Origin: Asterella californica
Taxonomy: Eukaryota > Streptophyta > Marchantiopsida > Marchantiales > Aytoniaceae
Reading direction: 5' to 3'
Length of the DNA: 64,000 nt
Assembly (NCBI GenBank): GCA_036924285.1
Contig: JAYKYS010000005.1
Location: 23,596,001-23,660,000, forward strand
Made by a program: the position numbers and the translations under genes. The notes beneath the pieces are model-generated. The model had not been told where the DNA came from and did not search any database. It was given only the letters and a program-made list of their open reading frames with translations. Every line of letters begins with the position of its first letter. Within the stretch, counting starts at the first letter, position 1. Positions 1-12,022 of this stretch are shown here, one piece after another.

Positions 1-4
1 ACGC

Positions 5-3000
5 TTTGAAGTTGTATCTCCATGATTGAAAGTCGAATTTAGTTCTCCATGGAGATTAGAGTAGTAACACATTTTCAGGAGTGTGCAAGTTCCTAGTTGC
101 TTCATATCATCTGTAGGACCTGGAAATGTTTATCAGTAAGTTTATTTACTGTGTTGTTCTCTACACGTTTCCAGCACATTGGTTCTTTTGAATCTTCATG
201 ACTCATGTTACGGTATCGGTAGTCTCACCCTGTTCATCGTGCTATCATGGTATGATGCTGGACTCTGATTCTCTGAGACTACTATTTTACAGATGAAGTT
301 GTAACTGGATTTTCACTCTATTTCGCAATAAATATTGTACTCTCTGCCTCTCGTGCCCTTCAATGGCAAGAAAAGAACTTTCAGAACCGATTTTCCAAGA
401 AAAACAGTATGTGACGAATTCAAAATCACAGAGGCTGTATACTGTCCTTCTGTCTGAGCTCTAGATCATTTGCTTGTACAACTATATTTAGTTCAATCCT
501 TCACCGAATTCGAGTTGAATTGCATATCTCGGAAACTTCCTAGAGTGGTAAAATTCTGGTTTTAAACTAATCTTGTTTTTCATCATGCCGTATGTACTTA
601 TCATTCAATGAGCCAAAATTCCTACTGAGGAATACTGTCTAATTCGAGGAGTACTTTCGTTTGTGCATGATAAAGAGCATTCTTTACGGAGAATAATATG
701 GCCACTGTTGCTACTTTTGGTCTTACAAATTTCGATTCTAAAGATGAGAATCAGTGGCACAGTAGATCAAGTAGTTTAATACGACTAATGATTTAAATCA
801 GTCTCATCCGTGTTCAAGAATTTAACAGGACTTAAAATCATTATTTTGAAATTCGCCAAAAAACTGAAGTCTTAAAGCTTCGTAAGACAACTTAATACCG
901 ATTTCTGTATATCACAAGAAGACGCGTAAGGAATTTAAGACTAACTCATGCAAGATGACGATCAAAATTAACTTCTTACGATTCCTCTCACTGGAACCAG
1001 TAAAAAGCTCTTCGGATTACTGATATTATTCTATATAGTATATTGTGATGTATAGGATAAGCCCCGAAGTGAAACCGAGGAGAATGACTTTCACTACAAC
1101 TAGGAAACCAACACTACCACGATCGTGGCTTCCCAACACAAAAGGTGAGAGAATGCTTTAGAATGACTTGCACTAAAATTGAGAAACCACGATCATGGCT
1201 TGTGCAGCATAAAAGACGAGAGAAAAGTTGACGACTGCATTTTAAGATTAATATTTAAAGATCATAACTTATCAAAAGTAACATATACACAAATCATAAC
1301 TTATCAATGAAATTTCTTGCCTGGAGAGGATGGTGTATCCTTATATAGGCAGTCCAGATACGAAGGAAAAGGTACTTTATATTTCCAGAATCCTGTACGC
1401 TCAGTGATGCTCTTGTTGATGTCGAGGAATCAAGAGGTTTAACCTTTTGAAGAATGTAAAGTCTTTCAAAAACCTGATATTTCTTGATTGCATCCCACGA
1501 AGATCCCTACCACGATGTTCCTGACGATGGAGAAAATTGCTGTTAGACAACGTACAAGGTAGTGGGTCCAAACAGAACCAGGATACGACATAACGAGGAT
1601 AAGTGGCCGGGGGACATGGGTGCAGCTGATAGCGAGGAGCTCATACACGCTACTGGTCGCTTGCGGAGCTATGAAGACTTCCACAAAACAAACTTACGCA
1701 CCTCATCCACCTACAGAACGGTGATAACAGGACCGAAACTCCAACTAACTTTGAACAGCCAATGGCAGCAATTAGAATGATCCATGTGACAGTTCTGAGG
1801 CTGCCGTTCTGTTCCGGGTTTTAAGCCAAATGAATATATGCCAGTCCATGAGGGTAGCAGCGCAAAGGCAAAAACTACTCATACAAAACTTTAGGTAACC
1901 AGAAAATACTGATTCCGGAGAAATATTTAGTAAGTTGCACAGAGGGACAGTGCGCTGACTTTCAGCACTATAAACTGACGAAAAACTTCTAACCAGGGGA
2001 CGACAAACGGGAGTATGTAGCAAAGACCACATGTAGATGACATGTACAGTATGTATGCAGTGCAGACTGATTCATGCGTAAAACCTTTCTAATGCACAAA
2101 AGAAACTGAGGTCTAGAACTGCGAAAGGATAAAGACAGCCTTTCAGCGCTAGATAAGAGACCATGATAGTATGAAGAATTTATGCAGCGACCACGATTAA
2201 CCACTAGTAAGAAGAGAACACTGCGGAGAGTGAGAGATGAACGTACTGTAACGTAAAATTATATAATCAACGTATAGAAACAGCAGAAGTGCGCATTACG
2301 GTGTAAGTCATGAATAAATTGCAAGTGCTAATCGGAGAACAAGAACTGATGCATTCTCTAATCACCTTGTAAAACTGGAGTAAAAAATCTACTCGAACAA
2401 GCTTTTCTCTTAAACCTCTGGAGCTTAATAAACATCAACGTGGCGATAATCTCTACTGTCCTCGAAAGAAGAATCTTCTGTTAAGATGCAAAACTGGAAG
2501 GTACAAAGAACAAGCCTTTACTTTACGAAGCTGCCCGTGCAGCGTTGGGAAGAATAGCCCCTCTACCGGAAATAGCGAACATGCATCCAAACATTGCAAG
2601 CAAATTATGTGGCAACATATATTCTTCACCTCAGTGCCTGCGGCCTTTAACCAGTGCATCCTCCGCCTTGTGTCGGTATAATTTTGCGACCGCCTTCCGC
2701 TCACAGTCCCGATACCAAACCCGGATTTCTTTTAAGATTCCATTCTTTAAGTCTCTCTTTGTACAAGGCTAAACTCATTACCAAGCGGGAATAATCGAGT
2801 TGCTGGTCTAAACTCCTAAAGCAAAACTCAGGGTAGGTCCACTTTACCTGAAACATATTTAGCCGGAAACGAGAATGCGTGTTGGTGCGGACAAGCTTCA
2901 AGTACGTATAAGCAAAACTTAATTGATCTCTTGGTTTGCAACTTCACTGAACCAGAGAGAGTGTATATGCTCTCACAATGAACGATCCTTCCGGAACATC

Positions 3001-4761
3001 TGCAACGACGAAGCTCAAAGGTGAGGTAAAGACACAGGAGCTGGGCAGATTGGCGAGAAGCCAAACCTTGAAATATACGATCTTTTACTGAGATAGTTAG
3101 TAACCACATCCCAACAAGCTCAAACAAAGAAGACTGCCCTCAATACGGGTTATGTCACTTGAACCGACGTCGGACGTTCGAATGTGCCACTTTATCGCAG
3201 CAAACTTTGTGACCCCTTGCAAAACGACTGGACAACACAGCTTGCCCGGAGTTCACTCCTTACGCAGATCATCAACGTCAAACTTACGGCTTGGCAGCAG
3301 CTTGTTGGGATCGGATGCATTAAAGCGCGGCAGGCCGTCTGCTTGGTAGAAGGCAAACTGCTGATCAATGACCGAGTGATTATACTTGTTCAGCTTCTAG
3401 TTCTGTTCAACTTCTTCCGACACACAGTGTCGATCATAGTGATTTGAAATAGCGTATTCAGGCAGTTATAAAGAAAGGGAAAGCACACGTTTGGTTTCTT
3501 CCTCGGTGGCTGTGAATGATACTGCGATACCGTATGGCGAGACGGGGTTTCCTACCGTCCGTCCCGGCATACACGGGAACATGTGGTGGGTAGTTGAGAA
3601 GCTATACCATCACACCATGAGACGGTACTGATCGAATTCGAAGCTCAAACAAAGGATCTTTTCGAGATAGATCAAGGTTTAGATCCGAGAGTGAGACCTT
3701 GATACCCGAATAAATGTTAAACTTTAAACTTTAACAGTACTTGGGTGCAAGATCGGCAAGTTAACAGGCCTAGACTTGGACTAATTCTGGGATGACAGAA
3801 GATGACAGAAATTCTGGGAGAAGCGGAGAATATTATGTGGAACATGTCTGAAGCCGAAATGGAAAAGACTGTGAAAGAGACGGAGGCATCACAGGATACA
3901 TCTTCTTTCTCTTTGATGAGATTTGTAATCAGAAGAACTTGGATTCAACCCAGCGAGGTACTAGGTTCAAGTTTAAGTTTTGACCAGGAAGCATCCCGTT
4001 GAACAGCAAGATGGATAAGATGAACCCGCAGACTAAGGTTTGTACTCTCTCTCAAGACGCGGAGGAAGATGCTTTGCATTAGCTCGAAACTGAAAAATTT
4101 CGCACTGAGCCTCTCAGGACGAATCTATTCGTGACAGTATTCGAGTTGATACTATCGAACCTGGACTCGAAATCCAAAGTAGCTGCCTTGTTGTCCAGTC
4201 TGACGAGTCTCTTGGCGATGATCTAGTCAGATCCTTCCGGGCAGAAACTTGGAAGCTCAGGACGAACGTCCGCTATGGTAATCAGTCTTATTACTTGGGT
4301 GAGTTTCCCCTTCCTCAGGAAGCTGTCTCCCCTTCATTCTGCTTCTTGTTCATCTTCTCAACCCATCCTTGTTTCTAGCACCGGCCAGTCAAGATGCGGG
4401 ATCTATGGTCGAAAAGCTAAGGCATGCAGTTACAATGAGGACATTTTCTGCTTGTTAAGAACTGCTCAATTGTTGTGCTATTTTAGTTTGTTGTTACGGT
4501 TTTTATTACACAATAACACCAGGAGGTTTCATATCGTTCTTCTCAGTACCAGAGTTCGCTTCAAACCGAATTTCGTGATATCTGAGCAGCGACTTGTTAC
4601 ATCTCACCTGGCTTTCGCGCTTGAGGAAACAAGGAATCAGATCATTCTTTTAAGTGCTTTTGGTAGCCTCTTCTTTGAACGATACAAAAATCAGATTCTT
4701 ATGTCATTGAGCGATATTTAGTGTTCTCATGCACCTACTGGAAATCTTCCCACGGCTTTAT
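5..4761. repeat. Segmental duplication, copy A (intergenic block upstream of the NLR-like gene)
   Basis: This 4.75-kb block is nearly collinear with 43522-48306, differing by scattered substitutions and small indels. Part of it (2805-3430) recurs a third time at 50775-51425. Copy B lies directly downstream of the last exons of the NLR-like gene, so copy A presumably follows another gene copy lying left of the window, and the block is the spacer of a tandem cluster. Apart from one exon-like stretch near 4109-4298 I see no convincing coding sequence; the short open frames here change frame between the two copies. The promoter of the gene starting at 4880 should lie in its right end, but I cannot place a TATA box with confidence. 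Confidence 0.9.
4109..4298 (+). other. Exon-like open stretch conserved in both copies of the duplicated block
   Basis: The reading frame ending in NQSYYLG at a GTGAGT splice-donor-like site is kept in copy A and copy B (47682-47841). Most differences between the copies leave this frame open over about 50 codons, including the shared stretch LEIQSSCLVVQSDESLGDD. Upstream of residue 1 the copies diverge, with an indel near 4125, so the true start is unknown. It could be a 5' exon of the NLR-like gene or a relic of another gene. I recognise no domain. Confidence 0.35.
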
Positions 4762-4879
4762 GGGGGGTTGGAAGTGGTAGAGCTGATCACAACTTCTAGA
4801 CCATGTCACTAAAGACAAAAGCCGAACATCTCATTAATCATAACAGCTGAACAGAAATGGTACATAATGTACCGAGAAA

Positions 4880-5926
4880 ATGGCGTTAGCTGAAGTTCAG
4901 CTTCTCTCAAGGGTTGCGGAGATTCTAGTGAGTACCAGTAATGCATACTACCGAGCGTCTGATGACCTCCAAGCTTTCCCTCATAAGGTGGCGGATCTGA
5001 ATCTCAGGCAGAAGGATTGGGAAGGTTTGCTTCAAACTCATCGTCTGCCCCTTGAGGATCCTGTCGGCGGCCGACTGAAACAAGCGAACGAGATGCTAGT
5101 AGAAGAGCTGGAGAGTTTTGAGAAGTTTCAGAAGGGCGATTGTTGCTTAAGGTTCTACACAAATTCCAAGCGGGATGATTGCCAACTTGGATGATGTTAA
5201 CAAGGCGTTGGACGGTATTCTACAAGGCATGAAAGAAAAAAAGGAAGCAGAGGATTTGTTGACAGAGGCAGCAAACAGGAGACTCGCACCTTTCTCCTTC
5301 TTGATGGATGATAAATACGTGCCCATCATGGGGCCTTGAACGATATCAGGGCAGCTTTGGCTTCGGAGTCTCCGAGCGGTACAATAGTCCTCCTGCACGG
5401 GGAGTCTGGGCGAGGAAAGTCCACGATGGCCAAGTATCTGATATTCCAAGAGGAACTGACACAAGGGACCGGCAAATTTCCCGGAGGCATTTTCTTCTTG
5501 GCGTGCGACAAGTCAACTAACATGCTTTTGCTCATGGCAAAAACTTTGGGAAGATCTTGGTTTTGGCAGCCAATGATCTTATCCAGTGAATCCCGATATG
5601 TCTCTGCAGAAACAAGAATCAGACCATGAGCAGATGGAGAGCCAAAATTTCGGTATCTCCGCAGAAGAGTCATGGCTGAACTCCAAATGCGAGACTCCGG
5701 GACTATGCTGATAATCATAGACAATGTTTCCAAGCAAGACGTGGTGAATGACATCAGGATTCCATTCAAGCATATCAACTACATGGTGACGTCGCAGAAA
5801 CCGTATCTGGCGAACGTGACAACAAGGATAAGGCTCGCAAACCCAAGCATGAAAGAGGCGCGCCAAATTCTACGAAAGCATAGTGGAACCTGGAGTGAAG
5901 ATACGCCGCTTGCTCCACAGGTTCAG
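4880..5926 (+). pseudogene. NLR-like gene, exon 1: helical N-terminus and first half of NB-ARC (disrupted)
   Basis: The start is the ATG at 4880 in a good context (gagaaaATGGCG). The first ~85 residues are helix-rich (MALAEVQLLSRVAEIL...), like a coiled-coil/four-helix signalling domain; exact class unknown. The frame then shifts near 5145-5150 into a stretch including GMIANLDDVNKALDGIL. It shifts again near 5330 into the NB-ARC, which shows a P-loop GESGRGKST (about 5404-5430), a kinase-2 motif TMLIIIDNVS and an RNBS-B-like MVTSQKPY. A TGA at about 5627 interrupts the NB-ARC frame between P-loop and kinase-2. The exon ends at CAG|GTACGT (5926/5927). Family role: NB-ARC proteins are nucleotide-switch immune receptors in plants. 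With two frameshifts and one nonsense codon this copy is probably non-functional, unless the assembly has errors. Confidence 0.8.
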
Positions 5927-6267
5927 GTACGTCCGACCATTTAGCGGGAGGCGGCACATCGATGAGTTTGTGCAAATTCATTTTCGAAATTTGAATCGAG
6001 CTATACCTGATTCATGTGTTCTCTTTCATTTCCGAAGTTATTGCTATAACTGAAACCCGTCGGAAGGCAGCACTCAGGATATTGTTTAGTGTTTTTGTGT
6101 TAAACCATACTTGGTATCTTTAATTTGTATATTCATTTATTTCGGGTCGTAATATCTGGCTTGATCGAATATATTATATATACTAATTGTGGATCGAATT
6201 ATATTATAGCAGGTCATATAGATCTATGTATTTGTTAGAAATATCTTTTTTCTATATCTATATATAT

Positions 6268-6470
6268 CTAGTCCGCTGAGTTGGTTGGAACAAACAATCA
6301 TTCCATCACAAGTAATTCTATTTCATTTTCATTTCTATTTTCTTTCATTCAGTGTCATGAGGCATGCATAATTGGTTAAAAGAAAAGGACACCGAGGCAT
6401 GTGTCTACAGCATGAGATCTTCCGGAACCAATCTGAGTCTACAAAGTCATGAGGCTCACTGAAGAACGTA
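6268..6470. repeat. Dispersed repeat, paired with 28015-28190
   Basis: The segment beginning ctagtccgctgagttggt and running through a T-rich stretch to the shared gagatcttccggaacca recurs at 28015-28190 in the same orientation with modest divergence. Together with the 7850-8990/28540-29580 pair it suggests that one piece of intron was duplicated, or that both are copies of one low-copy element. No coding capacity is seen. Confidence 0.75.
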
Positions 6471-7004
6471 AGAGAAAAAGTTTAGTTACCATGCACGTTT
6501 TGTCTTGTGTTTCTAACTACACAGGTTAGTATTCACAGAGAACCATGGAGTTGCAATTGGGCTGTTTCTTGGAAACAATGGGCATCTTCTCCGCGACTGA
6601 AGTACAAAGTAACCAAAAGGGGAATATTCGTTTCTCCTTCTCTACTCATATTTGTGATCAGTGAGAGAAAAGCTCCACAGAGACATAGATCAAGTATGAA
6701 AAGAGAATCTCAGATGATATAACCATCACAGTATATACTAGCCTTCAAGAGAAGATCAACCGGGATGATATCAAGGGCTTTTCTTGACCGCACTCGCAGC
6801 AACAAATGCGTATATACTTGCTTGAACGGCACCAAGGTACAAATATTTAGTAACCATCTTGAGTTAGAGACTAATTCCCTGTCCCAGTTAGCTATCAATA
6901 TTCCTGATCCTTAAACCCCTGGTATTGGTGTAAAAGTGTGGAGGGTAGAAAAAGAATTTATACTTAATGTACTTGAGCCTGAAGAAAATATGACTTTTTT
7001 GCTA

Positions 7005-7370
7005 AAAGCAACCCTTTAAAGTCTCCCTCTATACTAGCTAGATAGAATAAGCATGCTAGAGCAACTTCAGGAACTTTTGCTCTTTTATATTATGGGAAAT
7101 GGTATAAATATTATAGAAAGACTAGACTAAATTTTAACAAAAATTAAAATTAAACTTAACTGTTAAATAATAGTCATTCGGGGAACAGCTGCGAAGTCAA
7201 TAAAAACCCTATAGGTGAATTGCAGGACCATGTGCTTCTGGGGTACAAGTGCGATGTCTTACAGAAGAAAAAAATACGTTAATAAATGGATTAATGTATT
7301 GTCTAACCCCTTGCGTCGGAAGGGTTAGGTAATATATTAAACTTGCAGCTCTCTTCCATCCTCAGATGGA
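7005..7370. repeat. MITE-like AT-rich repeat, inverted relative to 29770-30100
   Basis: The reverse complement of this stretch matches 29770-30100, for example the motif reading ggaagagRgctgcaagYttaat on one strand and its complement here. It is AT-rich, non-coding and about 350 bp long, like a miniature non-autonomous DNA transposon or a SINE. I did not find clean terminal inverted repeats or target duplications. Confidence 0.55.
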
Positions 7371-7849
7371 CAAGGTGAACATGCATACCGATGAATTTCT
7401 TGAGAACTTTTGCATGTTTATTGTTATCAAGAAAATATATAAATATAAACTATAAATTGTAAATTAAGTAATTATAAAATTATAAAAAATTATAAACATT
7501 ATCTGTTAGTCTGTGTCTGGAAACAAGAGGAGAACATGAGAAAAGCCACAAGTTTTGATTTGACTGTCGTGCTTCAGAAAGTAAAAATCCGAGAAGCTAT
7601 ACTCAAGAATATATTAATTAATTCAGGAATTCAATTTAATACTTTATCTTTCTTATCGAAAAAATTAAATATTGAATTAAACGAACACTCATATTTCTCA
7701 CTCTTCCCAAGAGGGTGAATAAGCAAGCCTATAGATGAATTACCCCTGGTAAAGCTAGTGAATAGCTTCGGTTTAATTCCTTACTTTATAGATTCCATGT
7801 TCGGATGAAAAGAGGTACTCCGGGTTACCATGAATACCTGTACGCACGA

Positions 7850-8990
7850 CGAGGCGTACAGGTATTTATTCCACGAGGAGAGAAGATGACGGTGAGAAGT
7901 TTTTGACCGTTCTTCTTTTTATGGAAGATTGGAAGATTCTCCTTATGGGTTGAGCAGGGGAGGTCGATCGTGATGAATCGACACCGACCTTGATGCTCAA
8001 CCCAAATATATATATATTTCTGTTCTACGAACAAAGTCAGACTCTTCCCAGCCTGACTCACGTGAATCTCCATTTGCAATTTCTTTTCTTTTCTTTTGGT
8101 TTCGTTTTCTCTTTACTTGTCCTCTTCTTTCCTCTTGTAAGAACCTCATGTTGCATGCATATGTCAGCACCATTACCGAGAAGCACATAGTACACTAGAA
8201 ACTCACCGTCCTCGTCATGTGTATGAGAAATAATTATTTTATTATTCATTCTACTTTAGTTTAAAAGAAAATTATTTTTTTGTTTGTTGTTTTTTAATTA
8301 CTATTTGCAACTGAATCCTGAAAGTTCAGGAGAGTGGGACTCTGGGAGATTTCAGGGAAACTTTCTGTAAAATATGTATATGTTGTCTGCTTATTGGCCA
8401 AGCACCAGTCTTGTTGGTGAAGAAGCTTTACCCATATATTGCGATCTCAAACTAAGAAATTTTGCTACTTTATTTCGGAAAGTGAAATTTTACACTTATC
8501 ATGGAAATAGTAATATTCTCGTACTGTCGAGAAGGGCTATCGTAGGTTTAACTTCCTCGTCTGCATTGACATTACATCCATCATCGAAGGAACTATATTC
8601 TTGCACACCACTTGTGTTATTTTTCCTCTTTAAAATTAGAAGTTTATTGCAAGTGGAAGATGGGTAGAAGACCTGGTAAAATATTCTGAAAATAGATGAT
8701 AGTAATGTGATTCACGTCTCGAGAACGCATAGAACCCAAAGATAAGCCTTAAACTCTAATTTTTTAATGAGTTTTTAGTGAAAAGGATTTCATTATATTT
8801 TTAAAATGACACATATATCTAAAAGAAAGCAAGAAACACGTGAATATATTCTCAAATGTGAAGCTACTGTTGAGCGAAGACTAATATGCATGCAAAGTGT
8901 CGTTTCAGCTACCATGAAGAAGACGATAAGCATGTCGTCCAGGTATAAAATATTCAACGAGGATTGGTTTCGGTCCTCCTCCGGATTTGT
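7850..8990. repeat. Dispersed repeat about 1.1 kb, paired with 28540-29580
   Basis: Shared landmarks include gagagaagatgacggtgagaa, a T-rich segment with cctctt and ttgcatgcatatgtcagca, gactctgggagatttcag, and the end near gtgaagctactRttgagcgaag. Both copies lie in the same orientation inside the intron. Short open frames within them are not conserved between copies, so it is treated as non-coding. Confidence 0.75.
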
Positions 8991-9124
8991 TTAGTTGATT
9001 AATGAGAAATAAGAGTTGACACTATCAGTCATTTTCATCCCATGTTTGTCAAGTGCACTGTCACTGGTCTCATGTACGTCGCTAGGTATATGAGTTAAAG
9101 AACTTAAAGTTTTACAAGTATGCT

Positions 9125-9200
9125 TAGTTAGCCCAGCGGATAATGTTTACTGCCTGATACACCACGTCAGGAGTTCAGAACCAACAGACTTTCCTCCGCG
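9125..9200 (+). mobile_element. tRNA-like / SINE-like segment
   Basis: A polymerase III box-A match TAGCCCAGCGG (9129-9139) is followed about 40 bp later by a weaker box-B-like gagttcagaacc. This spacing is typical of tRNA-derived SINEs or decayed tRNA copies. No cloverleaf could be drawn with confidence. Confidence 0.35.
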
Positions 9201-9480
9201 CATGATAGTGCATGGCGGATCATTTAATAAAGATTTGAAGTGTTAATCTAAAGAATATTTGACCCAAAAGGAAATCTTATTCTCTAAGAGGACTTAGAGA
9301 GCTAATTGAAGAATTAAAATAGAGTTAGAGCACTCCAAGAAGACATCTGATTGGCTGTGGAAACAAATAATGTGTTCTGAAAATACAAGATCATTGTAAT
9401 ACTTGAACTGAACCGGGCTTAGGTGATTATGCATACCTTATGCCTTAGTTGGAAACATTCCTGTTGTGATGAGTATCTTT

Positions 9481-10690
9481 TGTCACGTCAGTTTGGCTAC
9501 TCAACTAGGTTGACCGAGTGCGAAGTGGAGATTCCCGGTAAGACCGTTAGTGCAGTTAGGGCAAGTTGGTTCGAGTGCCCACAAGGGGTATACTTCACAG
9601 GTAGGGCTTGGAGACCTCAATTCTTCAAGTTGAGCCTTCAAGCTCTTGGCTCAAGCTCTGGTGGGTAGTCTTGAGAGTGAGATCTGGATTCTCTACGAGC
9701 ACAGAGTGGATTCGGCTCGACTGTAGTGATTGTCTAGTGTCTGTTGGCATGGTGGAGTCAGTATATACATTGTTATCACTTGAAGAACTCAGATTGCGAG
9801 GACTGGTTGAGAGATTTCAGGTCACGAATTGTTGCCGGTGGTATCTCTAAAGTTGGTAGATCGTTGGTATCCTCGATTTGCGAGTGTGCGCCTGCGTGGA
9901 GTAGTTCATTTTGGGTGTTGTGATCGATCGCTGTGTAGATGGGCGTTGTCTGAACCTATTCTCAGTCGATTTGGTGGTTAAGTAGTGCGGAAACGCTGCT
10001 GAAATTTGGCAGAATGTGTTGAAGTGACCTGTTTCAGGCTGAAGTGCGCATTTGGACATGGCATACAAAATAGTCGACAATGTCAAGCCGATGTGGGCTC
10101 GTTGGAAGCGTGTTGGGAAGACGTCCTAGTGCACGAAGTTTCACAAAGTTTGGTCGAGCTGTTTGCGAGTTATGAGAAGTCGAAATATCTGGTGACGGGT
10201 TTTATGACGGATTTTAGGTCGGCTGAAGTGCGTCGACGAGTGTAAGGTTGGCATGGGTCGACAATCTTTGGTTTTGAGGAGTGCAGTAGGTGCGCGCCAA
10301 GAAGACGATTCCAACGCACCAAAAATCGTTGGATTTGATGAAAGATCGATGAAGCTACAAGTCGAAGAAGGTCACGGGTTGGTCAAAATCTGACGTAACT
10401 CCGTCTGCGAGTGTCAAATTGGCTGATTTTGTCAGTTTAGAGTGCAATTCTGATCACTGAGTTGCTGTTTTGGGTGTTTCCTCGTCGTACTAGTCCTTCT
10501 TGTGGTGTTTGGCCCGAGTTCTACTCTTCTCCAAGTGGAGAGTGAGCGAGAGTGTCGAGGTGTGGAGTGCGTGTTAGGAGACATTTGGAAGCTTCGAGGT
10601 TTCGAGGAGCAGAGATGCGTGAGTGCGGAGACGTGAGAGCGGAGTGCGAGAGTGCGGAGGCAGAGCAGAGCCTGAACCCGCTGTCGTGAC
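9481..10690 (+). mobile_element. Solo LTR of the methyltransferase-encoding gypsy family
   Basis: It begins TGTCACGTCAGTTTGG and matches, in opposite orientation, the 5' LTR at about 21941-23121 along its whole length. Shared features include the tract around ttgttatcacttgaagaactc, the gatcgatcgctgtgta region, and the GC-rich gagtgcggag minisatellite near the 3' end. No internal coding sequence adjoins it, so it is a solo LTR left by LTR-LTR recombination or a fragment. Possible imperfect target duplication: atctt before 9481 and gtctt just after 10690. The 3' boundary is approximate. Confidence 0.7.
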
Positions 10691-11736
10691 GAGAGTCTTT
10701 CTTGGGAGGGCAGACCTCCTAACTGTGATCGATCAAAGAAAACGACTAGAAGAGAAAGACAAGTGGCCGTTGACGATGAGATCTCCAAAATCCTGCTTCT
10801 TGCATCCATCAATTACAAAAACAAGCACTCAAACACACCTTGGGTACACAGATAGGTCTCTCAAGATTTAATTAACTTTATTTCAGAGTTGGCTGGACCA
10901 TCAATTTCTCCAACTGTACAGAAAACCTCTCTCTTCTTCTCTTGCGCACCTCTCTCTCCTGTCATGCCAAAAGTCTACTTAGTACGTCTCAGTCCGGACC
11001 TAATAGAGAAATTCAGCCCCCTGAATCTTATTCCTCTCCTTGCCCCAACTGAAACTCTAAAAAATTTCATCCAACGTCGATCAAAAGTCCTCTGTAGATT
11101 TTCAAACGTTCTCTCTCAATAGAACTGTCTCCTGAGAGTAATTTCTCCCCTGAACAGTTTATTTAAACAACGTCCAAGCCTAAAACTCTTGCCTCTCTCC
11201 CTTACGATGCTCTCCTAATTCAATCTGTGAGCAATTTGACCTTCTCCAGCCTCCTAGCTTCTCCTGCGGGTCGTCAACCCCCAATCCCTAATCCTCTTCC
11301 TTTCGCTTCAGCTCTCTCAGAAAAATCCCTTGAAAAGTGTCCACGATCTCAAGCCGCCGTAGGTATTTAACCTAAAAGTTAAGGCCCCAGCTTAAGCTGC
11401 CCCCCTGCTGTCCTTATAAGTGCAGTCACTTATCAGAAGCAGGGCCCTAGCTTAAGCTGACCCCTTGCTGTCCTTATGCGTAAAGAGCTTTATTTACAAA
11501 TTTGGCCCCTTTTTAATACAAGTTTCACAGTTGCCTCCACAAACTCTACCCCTTCACTAATAAAGGTTCTCACAACCTCATTCCCCATCGTAAGCTGACT
11601 CGATGGTTATTTAACTAATTAACAAAAGTTTCCCGTGCTCTTGATGCCATCTCGATGCCACCCTGAATATACTACTGTAAGATGGGCTCTAGAGTGAACT
11701 CAAAACTCGAATGCTCGTGGTGGTGCATCCACAGCC

Positions 11737-11745
11737 TTTATATAG
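11737..11745 (-). promoter_or_regulatory. TATA box (CTATATAAA on the minus strand)
   Basis: It lies about 125 bp downstream, in minus-strand sense, of the heat-shock-element array. A transcription start would be expected near 11710. Confidence 0.5.
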
Positions 11746-11869
11746 TGAGAGGAATAGTACATGATAAGCTTCCGGTCAATGCTCATCTCTCATGCGGATC
11801 GTTGATGTGATAGCCATAGATCTAGCACAACCTCTAGAGGGTTCCGAAATGAGCCACGTAAGAGGCTCG

Positions 11870-12022
11870 CTGGAAAGTTCTAGAAACTTCCTTCTAGAAA
11901 CTTCCCGACTGGAACGTTCTAGAAGCTTCTCTCTAGAAGCTTCCTTCTGGAAACTTCCCGGCTGGAAAGTTCTAGAAGCTTCTTTCTAGAAACTTCCTTC
12001 TGGAAGCTTCTCGGCTAGAACG
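11870..12022 (-). promoter_or_regulatory. Array of heat-shock elements (nTTCnnGAAnnTTCn)
   Basis: About 2.7 copies of a 53-bp unit (starts near 11870, 11909 and 11962) contain more than ten alternating TTC/GAA pentamers, for example gTTCtaGAAgcTTC. This is the binding consensus for heat-shock transcription factor trimers. The density greatly exceeds chance and resembles heat-shock protein promoters and heat-activated LTRs such as Arabidopsis ONSEN. Confidence 0.8.

Larger units (their letters stand above)
10700..12022 (-). mobile_element. Unclassified LTR-like regulatory segment carrying heat-shock elements
   Basis: Read on the minus strand, this stretch has a promoter layout: a cluster of heat-shock elements (12022-11870), then a TATA box (11745-11737), then a long pyrimidine/purine-biased leader. 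An AATAAA-type signal lies near 10880 (tgaaataaagttaatt). The order fits the LTR of a retrotransposon or a captured heat-shock promoter. A degenerate repeat around cttaagctgaccccttgctgtcctta occurs twice near 11390-11480. There is no coding sequence to assign it to a family. It abuts the left end of the gypsy LTR fragment at about 12030. Confidence 0.45.

Noticed and set aside
4275..4721. 148-codon open frame in copy A
   Set aside because: The frame is not kept across copy B (47816-48240), and it begins after a donor-like site; likely non-coding.
10432..10812. 126-codon minus-strand frame in the solo LTR
   Set aside because: Lies in LTR minisatellite sequence and is not conserved in the other LTR copy.
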